NCBI GenBank assembly: GCA_010015655.1
Contig: ML976662.1
Location: forward strand, 928,818-992,817
DNA: 64,000 nucleotides
Source: Bimuria novae-zelandiae CBS 107.79
Taxonomy: Eukaryota; Ascomycota; Dothideomycetes; Pleosporales; Didymosphaeriaceae
Reading direction: 5' to 3'
In this document: piece by piece, positions 23,120-35,081 of the stretch
How the letters are laid out: the number at the start of each line of letters is the position of its first letter
Position numbering within the stretch: the first letter of the stretch is position 1
Translations under genes and position numbers: made by a program
The notes under the pieces: model-generated
Told to the model about the DNA's origin: nothing
What the model saw: only the letters and a program-made list of their open reading frames with translations
The model's database searches: none

Positions 23120-25228
23120 ACGTGTCCGTGCACCCAATGCACGGATTCAGCCAATGCACGCCGAACATCCGACGCGTCAAAACTCCCTACTTTCAACACG
23201 CGATAACTCCACTAATATGGATCCAATTCAAGCTGCGATAGATGAGATCGAATCGCGAGAACCAGGAGAAGATTTTTCATATACAGAAATTGCTACCAGA
23301 TATGGTGTTAATCGATCTACACTCTCACGAAGGCACCGAGGTGTTACCGCGACGCGTGCAGCCAACACAATCAATCAGCGAAAGCTCAACCCACAGCAAG
23401 AGCAGGAGCTTGTACGATATATCAAAAGGCTCACAGAGAGACATATACCTCCTACTAGAGAGATGATACAGAATTTTGCCTCGACGATAGCAAAGGAGCC
23501 AGTCAGCGAGAGCTGGGTTACCCGCTTTATCAACCAACACAGCATTCATCTTATCTCGCAATGGACCGTCGGCATGGACAGCAATCGCCACAAAGCTGAT
23601 TCAGTGGATAAATATCGCCTCTATTTCAACCTTGTACACAGCAAGATCGATCAATATCGCATAGATCCTCGTCATATCTACAATATGGATAAAAAAGGTG
23701 TCCTGATCGATATCGTTGGTAGAACAAAGAGGATATTCAGCAGACGAATGTAGGAGAAGAAGGAGGTTAGGGCATCACTCCAGGATGGCAATCGCGCGTG
23801 GATCACGCTCCTAGCATGTATCTGCGCTGATGGATCAGCTTTGCCGCCAAGCCTTATCTATGAGGCTGCCAACAAGGACATCCAATCAAGCTAGGTAGAG
23901 GATATCAAGGCAGGATATTATGAAGTCTTTATCACCTCATCATCCTCTGGCTGGACGAACAACGATATCGGGCTTGCCTGGCTTAAGCAGGTGTTTAATC
24001 GCTGTATAAAAGAGAAGGCTCGACGATTATATCGACTTTTAATTATAGACAGCCACGGATCTCATGTCACTATAGACTTTATTAACTACTATAATTAGAA
24101 TAGGATCCTGCTTGCTGTCCTGCCTCCTCATTTAACTTATACACTTTAGCCACTTAATGTTGCGATGTTTAAGCCTCTATTAACAGCCTACTCAGCAGAG
24201 CTATCAAGATACCTTTATAAAAGCCAGGGCCTAGCTTCTATCACTAAAGGCGACTTCTTTCCCCTATTCTAGAATGCGTAGAAGGCCTCTTTCAAGGAAT
24301 CAACTATCCTCAGCTCTTTTAGAGCCACAGGTATATCGCCACCTGATCCTGACCCTATCCTTAATAGGTTCACCTAGGATCAAGAATTAGGCAATAGCTC
24401 CTCATTAGGGCTTAGCGATCATGACTAGAGAAAGATAGATAGGCTTATACGCTCTACAGTAAGTGATTAAAGTAGCAAGGATACACAGAAGCTTCGTTAA
24501 TCACTCCACCACCTATCTGTTGAAAATGAGCTGCTTAAGCATGACAACGATGGGCTTAGGCAGGCGCTATCTATTAAGAAGAAGCGTAATAAGAAGAGCA
24601 AAGCTCTAGACATTTAATAGCACTAGGAGTATCATGGTGGGGCTATCTTATAGTTACTAAGGAAAGTAAGGGAGGCACGTTATCGTTAATTAATTAAGGA
24701 GCAAGAGGATAAGCAGCAGTAGCTTTAAAAAGTAAAAATAGCAAAGCTAAAGAAGGTAGCTAAGCTATACAAGGAGAAAATCTAGCAAGAAAAGCGTGCA
24801 GCGAGAGAGGCAGCGAAGAAGGCAAAGGAGAAGGAGAGAGCTGAAAAGGCAGCTCAGCGCACTGCCCAGAAGTCTGCCGATAACGCTAAAAAGGCTCTAC
24901 AACTATCCCAAAGGAGTAAGAGAAAAGCTTCTCAGCCATCTCCACAGAGCAGAAAGCGTCAGAAACGTGTTGTTGATGCTACGGATGTTGGGGAGGCCTC
25001 AAAGGGCGCATCTGCTGCCCCAACCAAATCCACACGGAGCGGCCGCGACGTCAAGCTTCCAGATAGATTTAAATAGTGCAAATGAATCGCAGCTATCGAT
25101 TTACTATCCTAGTAGAAAATCTTATAATAATATTGTTTGTGGGTGGTTCTGCAGCCTTATTTCTAATAGAGCGTTTATGGTGTTCGGCGTGCATTGGCTG
25201 AATCCGTGCATTGGGTGCACGGACACGT
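23120..25228 (+). mobile_element. T1: pogo/Fot1-type DNA transposon
   Basis: The 2,109-bp element has perfect 48-bp terminal inverted repeats (23120-23167 and 25181-25228) and is flanked by TA on both sides (23118-23119, 25229-25230), the duplication of the Tc1/mariner-pogo superfamily. The ends begin ACGTGTCCGTGCACCC. Inside each TIR the unit CCAATGCACG occurs twice, 17 bp apart. One transposase frame fills the element. It is the least mutated pogo element here. It lies 259 bp upstream of the RasGEF start and may have displaced part of its promoter. Confidence 0.95.
23217..25076 (+). pseudogene. T1 transposase (DDE, CENP-B-like HTH), nonsense-mutated
   Basis: From ATG 23217 to TAG 25074-25076 the frame is maintained for 619 codons with no frameshift, but I count about 17 internal stops, nearly all TAG, as expected from RIP of CAG or TGG. 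The N-terminus has a helix-turn-helix (SYTEIATRYGVNRSTLSRRH) and a second CENP-B-type segment. The first catalytic Asp is in YNMDKKG (residue 158), and the second is in IIDSHGSHVT (near 24045). The third, normally in a PLDV motif, reads PLNV near 24151, an Asp-to-Asn change. The C-terminus is Lys/Ala/Glu-rich coiled coil. It cannot make an active transposase. Confidence 0.92.
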
Positions 25229-25230
25229 TA

Positions 25231-25850
25231 ATGGAGCGACGTTGTGAGGTGCTCCTCGCCCGTCGACGACGACGACGTCCAGAAGCTCCAGTGCACGGAC
25301 GGACGATGCACTACAGCGGCAGCGGGATGCTAACTGAACCCAAAAGATACCGGAGCGTACGAGGACAGCCTCACCGCGCCCGGTATTATCGACTTTGGTC
25401 GTGTTGGGACCACGCAAAAGCAAAGAGCAGGGCGAGCAGAAGATGCTGCAAGAAAGTCCAGATGCGGAAGTCCTTCCAGCCTACGACAGCTGCTCTACGC
25501 CTTGCCCAGGCAATGCAACCTTCACGCGCGTAGCACACATACGCACGCTGGCTATGTCTCAAACGGTGGTTACCGTTCAATCAAGGGTGAATGAACGCCC
25601 CACTCGCAACGTGCAGAAGGAATGCGTCCGAGGAGACGGACATTGAATACCGGCGAGGTCACCCAATTCTCCAGACACCTGGGCGTTCTATTGGTACCCA
25701 TCTAGCCAGCCTTCTGCTTGCACACCGATAGTGCAGAGCTAAATACGCGATATACTCTTAGAGTGAGGCTGACCTCCCCAGAGTCCATTTCCGCTGCTGA
25801 ACCTGAGCATACAAGGATTAACTAAGCAGTGACTAAGTAACATAAGCTTG
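25231..25850. other. Unique-looking spacer between T1 and T2
   Basis: This DNA has normal composition and retains CpA/TpG, so it escaped RIP. Before T1 inserted it was continuous with the sequence ending at 23117. Short open frames on both strands show no recognisable family. Confidence 0.45.
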
Positions 25851-25852
25851 TA

Positions 25853-27679
25853 ACGTGTTTCACCAGTCATTGAGCCACACCAGTCACTGAGCCACCCCAC
25901 TAAAACTGACGCAGCTTTCTGCACGATAGCTTAACAACGCAACAGTTAAATTTAATATAAATAGATTAATATAATAGCTATAATCTCTAGGTACACTAAG
26001 TCCTTCTATGGCCTTGCTTATGGCAGTTGCTGCATGTAGGTGGTGCTCGTGATCGTCCTGCACGGTCCTCCTGCTCTACCTGCTAGAGCACCCTTTCAGC
26101 CTCTACAGCCAGCCTTCGACCTTCCTCAGCCTGTAGAGCCCCTCCAGAGGCAATATACTGCCTACGCCTCTCCTGTCTTTGTCTACGACGTTAATTAGTA
26201 GCCTGTAGTTTCCTAATATCTTCTGCTAGGAGAGTCACTATATTTATAGCATGCTGACAGCTCTTAACTAGCTGCCTAAGCATCTGGTGTGTAGGGCTCT
26301 GAGACGATCGTTGTAAACGATCACGTATAAGCCTAGCCTGCTGCTCAACCTAAGTAGTAGTGTGAGGCGTCTCAGCTATCCATGCTGGCTCAGCGCCCGT
26401 CTGTAGTGGTGACGGTGTCCTGACTACAGTCAGGCATGAGAGGACCCGATCAGGACAGGTAGGCACCAGCCCTGTCGCTTAAAAGCCAGCCTTGATGTTC
26501 TGCTCTGTAAAAACAGCCCTACGTACACGTGGGTAGATTGACAGGAACTCTTCCTTGTCTACATAATAGACACGCTGTCTGGCCAGCTCAGTCACTTCAT
26601 GTCCGTACGCTGTCTTAAGAGGTGAGAAACAGCCAACATCTAAAGGCTATAGGAGGTGGCTCGTATGGGCAGGCATACACAGGCTAATAATCCTGTGTAT
26701 CCTACAGTATTAATCGAACTCAGGGGTAGCATGGCTGCTATAACCGTCTAGAATAAGCAGCCGCCAGGTGCCGACTATACGAGACTCTATATGCCGAGTG
26801 AAGTGCTCTAGCCAGGTAAGCCCTAGGCTATCTATCGTCCAGCCATTATCGCTAACAGCCAGTACCCAGCCAGCAGGTAGGTCAGTATACCAGCTAGCCT
26901 GGTAGAGCTTGCCAGGTAGAATAATAAGGGGTAGTATAGACCACCCAGCTACGCAGACGGCTTCAATCGTCGTAACGTAGTCTTAATTGCCTGGCTGTAT
27001 ATATATAGCCCTGCCTATAGTGTCTGAGCTAGTGACTACTCTAGACGTAGAGGCGACCCCCATTAGGAAGCCTGTCTCGTCAAAGTTGTAGGTGTCTATA
27101 TCCTGTATGCCGTATGTCTGTCGCGTCTCCTCCACAAGCTTGTACCAGGCAGAGATCTTAACAGGATCCTCACAGAGCGCGCGCTGACTGTGGAAGCTCC
27201 TAGTCCACTTAGTCTATAGCTCTGGCTAAGCCTTAATAAAGCGTAATACCCAGTTCTTACCCACTGGCTATGGGGCAGGGATCTGGCCGCGCGCAGCGAG
27301 TAGATGGTCGGCCATCCTACGTACGTCAATAATATAAGGTGGAAATCCACGTCGGTTAAGGTCTAGTATCCACTCTACTAGAGCCTGCTCCTCTGTAGGA
27401 TGTAGCTTTCGTTTCTGGGCGTTAGCAACGGCCCGAGGTAGGTGACCGTTAACACGTCGACGTAGGGTAGATCGATCAATATCATAGAGCCTTGCAGCGT
27501 TTCGGTAGCTAGAAACCTGTCTTATCTAAATCGCATGGGTTAATAGAGCTAGCCTGGCTTCCTTTTCAAGCTGGCGGGTGCGTTGTGTGGTGGGCATCGT
27601 GGGTGTTGTGTAGAGACGCGTCGCGATCTTAGTGGGGTGGCTCAGTGACTGGTGTGGCTCAATAACTAGTGAAACACGT
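25853..27679 (-). mobile_element. T2: pogo-type transposon, transposase on the minus strand
   Basis: The 1,827-bp element is flanked by TA (25851-25852 and 27680-27681). The left end reads ACGTGTTTCACCAGTC; the right end is its inverted counterpart. Just inside, the 17-bp unit CACCAGTCAYTGAGCCA occurs twice at each end. The transposase starts at ATG 27597 (rc) with a helix-turn-helix (YRNAARLYDIDRSTLRRRV). The DDE residues are visible in YNFDETGFLMG (about 27060-27100), LILDGYSSHATPEF (about 26725-26765) and PLDVGCFSPLK (about 26630). In-frame TAG stops interrupt it. RIP is milder than in T3 and T4. Confidence 0.92.
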
Positions 27680-29600
27680 TAACGTATTCCACCAGTCAGT
27701 GGGACACACCAGTCAGTGGGACACCCTACCAAAATCTACGCGACTTTTCGTACGATAACTTAATAATATAATAGTTAAATATAATATAAATAGATTTATA
27801 TAATAGCTATAATCTTTGTCTACACTAAGTCCTTCTATGGCCTTACTTATAGTAGTTGCTGCATGTAGGTAGTGCTTGTGGTCGTCCTGCTCGGTCGTCT
27901 TACTCTACCTGCTAGAGCACCCTTTTAGCCTCTACAGCTAGCCTTTAACCTTCCTTAGCCTATAGAGCCCTTCTAGAGGTAATATACTATCTACGCCTGT
28001 CCTACCTTTATCTATAGTAATAGTTAGCTACTTGTAGCCTTCTATTCTCCTCTACTAAGATTATTACTAAGTTTATTATAAGCTAATAGCCTTTAACAAG
28101 CTACGCGATAGCTTATAAGGCTCTAAAACTATTACTATAGATAATTACGTATAAGCCTAGCCTACTACTTAACCTAAGTAGTAGTGCGAGGCGTTTCAGC
28201 TGTCCATGCTGTCTTAGCAATAGTCTATAGTAGTGACGGTGTCCTAACTACAGTCAGGCATGAGAGGACCCGATTTAGACAGGGAGGCACTAGCCCTGTC
28301 GCTCGAAAGCCAGCCTTAATGTTCTGCTCTATGAAGACAGCCCTACGTATACGTGGGTAGGTTGACAGGCACTCTTCCATGTCTACATAATAGACACCTT
28401 GTCTGGCCAGCTTAGTTACCCAGGGTTGTTAAAAATAAAATTATTGTTTCGTAAACAATAAATTATCGTATTAAGCGATAATCTTATCGCTAAATAATAC
28501 GCGATATTATTAGATAATTTAACGCACATACTATCTTTCCGCGCGAAAATTAAGCTCCTATTATATAAAAGCTATTTTCTTTATTACTATAGCTTTAGAA
28601 GATACCTCTCGGGCCTCTTTTAACTCTTTTAAATTGCTTAAAGTTTCTAGTAGCATAAGTAAAAAAAATGTCTAATATCTATTAATACTATTGCAATCTA
28701 TTAAAAGACAAGCTAACACGAGATAGCTAAAATTGAAAGCTATATTATTACTCTATTTATCTATATAACGCATTATTAACTACGAATATTTAATATTATC
28801 TTTAATTAAAGTATTAGATCGAACCTGATAAAGCTATACCTCGTATAAAAGTTATAGTAGCTAGCTAACTATAAGAACTTTAAAAATAAGTATTAATTAA
28901 TAATAAGATAAGTAAGCTAAACTTATTAATTTTAAAAAATACCTTAAATAAGCAAGTGCTTAATCAGGCTCTTATAAATCTTATTATTATATAAAACCTT
29001 CTATTTTAAATTATAAAGTAGCTAAAATTCTGTACCTTTTACCAGGCGTTAAATCTAAAATTAGTTAATTATTTTACTATAGCTTATTTAGCTATAAGTA
29101 AATTACTTTATAATTTATTCTAGTTGTAAAGAGATACTGTACGAAAGAAGGTCTAGTTAGCTTTAACTAATATATATCTTTCTATTAATATCTAGATCTT
29201 TTTAAATAATTATTTTCTCTTAGCAATATGTGCTTATTTTGTTAACTCTTAAGAATAACAAACAAAGGCTCTTTTAGCTTTACGTATAATAGTAAATTAT
29301 AGTAGAAAAGAGTAATAAAATACTATTCTTCTAATTTTTTAAGACTATAGTATTATACAAAGGCTTAGAGCAATTATTTTAAACAACTGAATAATAAATA
29401 ATATACTATATTATTTAATTTAGTAGTATCTTCTAGATAATAAAGGTATTACTTAAAACTCCCTATACTAATAGATCCGCTGCTATAGATATATAATTAA
29501 TCTTATTATTTAGGCTTTCCTCTTTAATAAGGCTGAATTTAAAAAGATTATTACGTATAATAAAGAGGATACACTTAGAAGGAAATTAGACAAGCAATCT

Positions 29601-30069
29601 TGTTACAAACCAGAAACAGGATAATGGGGGATGGGCGCTTATAAGGACAGGCGACCAAGGAACGGGTTAATAAGTACACTAAAGAGCGAACCTTAGGGTC
29701 ACGTAACTACTTAGTTAATTATTAGTACTAAGCAATAAAGCAAGGCACGTAACTACTTAGTTAATTAATAGTACTAAGTAATAAAGTAAGGCACGTGACT
29801 ACTTAGTTAATTAGTAGTACTAAGTAACTAAGCACGTAAGTATATATATAGGATAATTTCCTTTATTATACTTTTTATAGTTAACTTATATATCTTCTGT
29901 GCGAGTACGTTCTTCTATATAAACTAATAGTTATCTTACTTTATAAGATTAATTTATCTAGCCTCGCGCTAAGTGTCGCATTAACTTATACTACTAAATA
30001 ATTTATAAAGTACTACGATACCTTACTACCCTAACTTAGATTAGAATAAGGTGTAAGCGCCTTATAATA
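29601..30069 (+). repeat. 5' LTR of element A
   Basis: 469 bp. U3 contains a unit of about 45 bp repeated three times (about 29700-29840), centred on CACGTRACTACTTAG and TTAGTAGTACTAAGTA and forming partial palindromes. TATATATATAGGA near 29851 is a candidate TATA region. It ends CTTATAATA, RIP-altered from CTTATAACA. Confidence 0.9.
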
Positions 30070-30577
30070 CTTTAACTACCTTATAGTATAATAGCAGGAC
30101 CTAGCTTAACGACCTTAGCCCTAGCGGCCTTAGTAAATAAAGAAAAGACTCTAGAAGAACTAGTTATTAAATAAGTAGCTTAAATAGCCTAGCTCTAAGA
30201 AATTATTAATAAGATAAACAAGAAGATAAGTAAGTAAGAAGAAGTAAAGTATTAACTAAAGATTTTTAAGCCTAAACCCTATACTAGTAAGAGTCACCCA
30301 GGGACGTTTCTAATATAAATAAAACTATTTATCTACTATAACCTAAGAAGGTTTAAAACAGAATAAGATAAGATCTTAATTACTTATATAAATATATAGG
30401 ATAAGGTAGCTATATAGGCAAGACTAATAATTAATAACTTCCTTAAGAATAGTAGCCTAAAAGAGTATAACTTAGACGCTACTAAGGATGCTTTTAAGGA
30501 TTAGGAATCTTTTTATAAGGCTATAAAAAAGATATTTAGCATAGTTAATAAAGGGTATTAGGCTAAAATACGCCTCT

Positions 30578-31033
30578 TGTTACGACCACAGGAACCAGAA
30601 GAAGAAAGGAGCCAGGTAATTACGCCAAGGAAGTAATTGTTAACAGGACAATAAAAACAACAGAACACAAAAAGGCGCGGGATAGCTTATATTAGCAGTT
30701 ACGTAATAAAGTCCCGCATAAAGGGAAGTCCTATAGGACTACTAGAGTCCCTGGGACTACGGAGTCTTGGCGGGACTACGAGGAAGAAATAGACTAGTAT
30801 ATAGTGTAATAATTCTCCTATTATCGTTCCTCTCCTCGTAGTTAACCCACATATCTTCTATGCGAGTACGTTCTCCTATATAGACTAATAATTATCTTAC
30901 CTTATTATAAGATTAAATTATCTAGCCTCGCGCTAAGTGTCGCATTAACTTATATTACTAAATAATTTATAAAATACTATAATACCTTACTACCCTAACT
31001 TAGATTAGAACAAGGTGTAAGCGCCTTATAACA
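30578..31033 (+). repeat. 5' LTR of element B
   Basis: 456 bp, beginning TGTTACGACCACAGG and ending CTTATAACA. U3 contains a cluster of GGGACTA-type motifs (about 30720-30780). It retains more CpA than the 3' copy. Confidence 0.92.
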
Positions 31034-34000
31034 CTTTAACTACCCTATAGTATAATAGTAGGACCTAGCTTAACCACCGTAGCTCTAGCACCTAAGGAAA
31101 AAACCCTAAGAAAGATAATTATTAAACAAGCGGCTTGGATAGCCTAGCTATAGGAAATTATTAACTAAATAAGCGAGAAGATAAGCTAATAGGAAAATAT
31201 AAAATATTAACTAAAGGTCCTAAAGCCTAAACCCTATTTTAAGAAGGGCCACCTAAGAACGTTCCTAACCTAGATAAAACTATTTATCTGCTATAACCTA
31301 AGAAAGTTTAACATAGAATAAGATAAGATCCTAGTTACCTACAAAAACATATAAGACAAGACAGTTATATAGGCTAAACTAATAATTAATAACTTCCTTA
31401 AGAATAACAAAGTAGAGGATTATAATTTAGACGCCACTAAAGACGCTTTTAAGAACTAGGAGTCCTTTTATAAGGCGGTAAAAGAAATATTTAGCACTAT
31501 TAATAAGGGATATTAAGCTAAAATACGCCTCTAACGCCTACGTTAAGAGAAATTAGTAGTACTCTATATACTAGAGTTTAAATAGATCGTGGCAGAACTT
31601 AATAAATAGGGGGAAGCCACACTTATAATTACCTACTATAATAAACTAAAAGAATTAGTTAAAGACAAATTAGTCCACTAAGGAAAAATAGACGACCTAG
31701 AAGAAATTATTAATAATATAATTAAAATAGATAATTGCCTATACAAACGTAAGCTAAAAATATAGCATAGTATTAAACTACTTACTAGAAAAGAGAATTG
31801 ATCTAGACCCGCAGGAAGAGACCAGGACGGAGATATTATTATAACTAATAAAGCCTAATAGTACAAAAAGAAAAATAGTAAGGGAAAATAGCTGTATAGA
31901 CTAAAGAAGAGTTACTAGGGCAAGAATAGCATCTTATAGAAAGAATAAAAATAAAGATTTAAGGATAAAGCCTGCCTCTAATATAGTAAGCAAGGCCACT
32001 TCGCTAAAGACTATAAAGGTTAGAAGACTAAGGTTAATATAACTAACCTCCTATAAGTGGCTATAGCCACTCTTACGCCGGTAGAAGCTAACGAGGTGGA
32101 TCTTACATAAGAGATCCTAGAGCTAATAGAAGAAGAAGAGGAGCGGAAAACCCTCCTTAAATACTAGATTTTTTAGCGACTGGTAGACGACACCTGCTGG
32201 ATGTGCAGCAGTACGCTACACCACTTGTCTTAGTGCAAGGCAAAGGTAATCGTCTAAGGAGCACATGCATGGGACGCCTATTGGCTTGCCAAGAAGCTAT
32301 AGGGGCCCCTAAAGCACTTCCTACGTTAAGTTACGGTACTAGAACGACATGAATACGCTAAATGGTGGCAATGCACACGAAAAGGGTGCTAATAGTATTT
32401 TAAAGCTTAGGTTAAGGCCTCTTACTTCCTAGGAGGCTTAGAGCACTATAGGCTAAAGAAGAACTAGTATAGCGTGCCTAATAATTACTATAAGCACTTT
32501 TTAGCCTATTAGGCTAAGTATTATAAATAGAATAGCTAGCACTAATGTTTTAATATTACCTATAAGCTATATAGGTAGTAGAAGTTTGAAATAGGTTGGT
32601 TCCCTTAGGGCCTAGATCCCCATAACACTAGTACAATAATAAGGAACACGTAGCTAGGAAGAGACGCAGACTACTTATTAATTAAGTAAAAATAATATAA
32701 CCTATAGTGCTTTATATACTTAAGCCTATAAGAAGAGGTAGCTTCTTTAGATAGTTGCCTAAAGCATAATATATTAGCCTAGAACAAGTACCTTGCTCTA
32801 AACTACCCATAATATAAGATACCAAGAGTATACAAGTCTAATAGGATTAGAAAGACCTATACACTATATTAATAGTAATACAAGTAATACTAGATTAAGA
32901 AAGTCTTAAAGCTAGCACGACTTAAAGGTTAGATCTAAAAGGTAAAGGCTTTATAGGGGGTCTAAAATAAGTCTAAAAACTTAAAAAACTAAATTATTAC
33001 TAGGCAACGAGCCACACTAGTAATAGTATAATTATTATAGCTTATTAAGTAGATACTCGCCAAGTTAAGAAGCGCTTAATTAAAGATATTATGGTGTATA
33101 GATATTATATTATAGCACTAATTAACCTAGGGGTAAACGCGTGTCTAATTGCCCCGCGAGTAGTTAAGAAATATAATATACTATATTATAATAAGAGAAT
33201 ACTACTATAAATAAGACTTACGAACAGGACCTAATTGTAAGGATATAATAATAGTTAGCTACGCCTTAAGATAGCGCTGGTACACGTTAACATTAAAGGC
33301 CTAAAGAGCTAACACGTCTTTACTATCGCGGAGATAGGACACATTAAAGCCATTATTAGATATAAATAGCTAGAATAATATAATCTATAAATAGACTAGG
33401 TTAAACGAACGATCCTTCCCTCAGACCTACTAGCGATGGCTTAGGCAAGTCCCGGTAAGAGGGAAACTCCCTAACCTTAGGCAAGAAAAAGGAGTTAACT
33501 ATCTAAGATATAAGAAATATTAGTATGCAAGATAAACAGGATCTTAAAGTAATACTTAGGGCGAGTGCACTATATATAGGTCTAAGAAACTAAGATAGTC
33601 CTAAATAACTCTAGTCTACTAGAAAAATATAAGGAATTTGCAGACCTATTTAAGAAATATAACAAGACTATCCTACCTAAATATAAAGAGTAGGATTATA
33701 AGATACCACTAGTAGAAGGAGCTAAGCTATAGCTAGAACGCCTAAGGCCCCTCACCTATAAATAAGAAAAAGAGTTAAAAGAGCTAATATAGAAGAATCT
33801 ACGCTTAGGGAAATAAAGACCTAGTTAGAGCCCTATAGCTTTTCTTATACTCTTTATTTAAAAGGAGGACGGCAGGCTGCGACTTTATATAAATTATAAA
33901 TAGCTAAACGCCGTGATAGTTAAAAACCGCTACCTATTACTACTAATAACAGTGCTTATAGATTAACTCTAAAGAGCTAAGTAGTTTACAAAATTTAACG

Positions 34001-34695
34001 TTTAGGATAGATTCTATAGGATTTAAATAGTAAAAGTTTATAAGTAGAAGATAGCTTTCTGCACACGATATGACCTCTTTAAGTATATAGTTATACTAAT
34101 AGGGCTAACTAACGCACTAGTAACTTTCTAGGAACTAATAAATTAAGTATTATATAAATACTTAGACGTATTCTGTATGGCATACCTCGATAATATATTA
34201 ATATACTTTAGTAGAACCTTAAAAGAATATAAGGAATATATTTACAAGGTGTTGCAGAAACTATAAAAGTATAGACTACTCTTACACCTTAAGAAATGTA
34301 AATTCTATGTTACGGAAACAGAATATCTAGGATTCGTAATATTCTAGGAAGGTGTTAAAATAGACCTAAAAAATTATAATAATAGAAGAATAGCTACTAC
34401 TAAAATTAGTAAAGGATATCTAATTCTTTTTAGGCTTTACTAACTTTTATCGTAAATTTATTAGGAACTACTTAAAGGTCATCGCTCTACTAATAGAACT
34501 TATAAAAATAGAAAAATAGCGACCTCTGCAGGAAATAGAAAAGGAAGCTTTTAGATAACTAAAGCGCCTATTCCTAACGGCACCCCTACTACAAATATAT
34601 AACCCAGAACGACGACATTATATCTATATAGACGCATCGGATTATGCGCTAGGGGCTGTACTATTAAAAAATATAATAATAGAAATTAAAGACTA

Positions 34696-35081
34696 TGTAT
34701 CGGCGCAGGTCACTCAAAGGATCGATGTTGGCGTATCTCCTAGCAGAGGCATGTGGGAGTGCGTGTATAAGAATGTAGCCTCGAATAAATTAAGTGCCTA
34801 TAGGCCTGGTACGAAAGGATACGGAAAAGGTACTGAACTACAAAGGCCCCAAGCTCCTCTAAATACACCTCTTCCCAGATGGCTAGCTAGCACATATCTG
34901 CCATAGGTTGACCGTCGGTCTGATGGATCCGAAATAGGTCCGAATCGGATCCGTAGTTCCCCATCGGTCTGATAGATCCGAAATTGGTCCGATACGGATG
35001 AGTGTCGGTTTTCGGATGATCTCGAATCCTGTCTTGACTGGCCAAGGGTTCTCGTGTCGACGAGCGATTGTTCCTGTTACA
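34696..35081. mobile_element. Solo LTR, not RIP-mutated, inside element B
   Basis: The 386-bp insert starts TGTATCGGCGCAGG and ends TTCCTGTTACA, with a perfect 5-bp duplication GACTA (34691-34695, 35082-35086). The related site in element A (about 41200) lacks it, giving the empty-site comparison. It is rich in CpA/TpG, unlike its surroundings. A unit around CGGTCTGATRGATCCGAAAT occurs twice (about 34915 and 34965). No coding part is present, so it is either a solo LTR or a short LTR-like non-autonomous element. Confidence 0.82.

Noticed and set aside
22232..23137. 301-codon minus-strand frame overlapping the RasGEF start
   Set aside because: Arg/Pro/Ala-rich shadow of a GC-rich region. It conflicts with the RasGEF exon 1 and the P-loop exon, which have family support.
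27096..27350. 84-codon minus-strand frame in T2
   Set aside because: Out of frame with the recognisable transposase reading, which runs through the same bases.
25852..27700. CRISPR-like array from the short repeats at transposon ends
   Set aside because: The 17-bp units are only two or three per end, contiguous without spacers, mirrored at the other end, and lie in a eukaryotic genome.
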